5,776 bases of DNA from Methanobacterium sp. (GTDB taxonomy: Archaea > Methanobacteriota > Methanobacteria > Methanobacteriales > Methanobacteriaceae), in contig JAJFTX010000209.1 in NCBI GenBank assembly GCA_021372715.1, forward strand, positions 1 through 5,776, in the 5' to 3' direction. The position numbers and the translations under genes were made by a program. Positions 5,762-5,776 of this stretch are shown piece after piece (the first letter of the stretch is position 1; every line of letters begins with the position of its first letter). The notes below the pieces were generated by a model. The model saw only the letters and a list, made by a program, of their open reading frames with translations. It did no database searches and had not been told where the DNA came from.

Positions 5762-5776
5762 AAAAACTTTTATAAG
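5762..5776 (+). promoter_or_regulatory. Possible BRE and TATA promoter for a gene beyond the right edge
   Basis: AAAAAC followed by TTTTATAAG, just after the last operon gene, resembles an archaeal BRE plus TATA box. It would mark the end of this operon and a new transcription unit to the right. The window ends here, so the downstream gene cannot be checked. Confidence 0.35.

Noticed and set aside
5747..5776. ATG directly after the last stop, open for ten codons to the window edge
   Set aside because: There is no ribosome binding site, and the stretch contains a likely BRE/TATA element, so it is more probably a promoter than a coding region.
1..5776. CRISPR arrays, tRNA or rRNA genes, insertion sequences
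   Set aside because: I looked for regularly spaced repeats, cloverleaf-like segments and transposase or terminal repeats, and saw none.

Overview
The window looks like chromosomal DNA of a low-GC methanogenic archaeon, most likely a Methanobacterium relative. This is inferred from archaeal TATA-type promoters, ribosome binding sites of the GGAGG and GGTGAT type, a textbook archaeal class III (QxSxE) prepilin signal, and surface proteins crowded with N-x-S/T sequons. No marker gene fixes the genus.

Layout. On the left, the minus strand carries a small type IV prepilin (178-588). It is followed 38 bases later by the 5' end of an unidentified membrane protein that runs off the window (1-139). 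A 238-base AT-rich divergent intergenic region (589-827 with its boundaries) holds a likely promoter for each direction. On the plus strand, five tightly packed genes run from 828 to 5746 with gaps of 3 to 13 bases, so they are almost certainly one operon.

The first four plus-strand proteins (299, 689, 368 and 133 residues) all begin with a very short acidic leader ending in K-G, then an aromatic residue and one hydrophobic helix. This is the architecture of prepilin-like proteins cut by a prepilin peptidase, with the rest of each protein outside the cell. Proteins 1 and 2 also share an A-D...S-G-T motif after the helix and an L-x-L-W-x-K C-terminus. Protein 2 looks like an enlarged relative of protein 1 with about three beta-sandwich-like modules inserted. 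The fifth gene encodes a membrane-anchored protein with a PepSY-like C-terminal domain.

Taken together, the plus-strand genes look like a set of minor-pilin or pseudopilin-like surface proteins, perhaps a tip or adhesive complex, encoded divergently from a small pilin. This system-level reading is inference: no assembly ATPase, platform protein or prepilin peptidase lies in the window.

For three of the five plus-strand genes, start selection needs care. The longest possible frame begins too early, and the repeated GTGAT-type motif in the junctions is the ribosome binding site, not the start.
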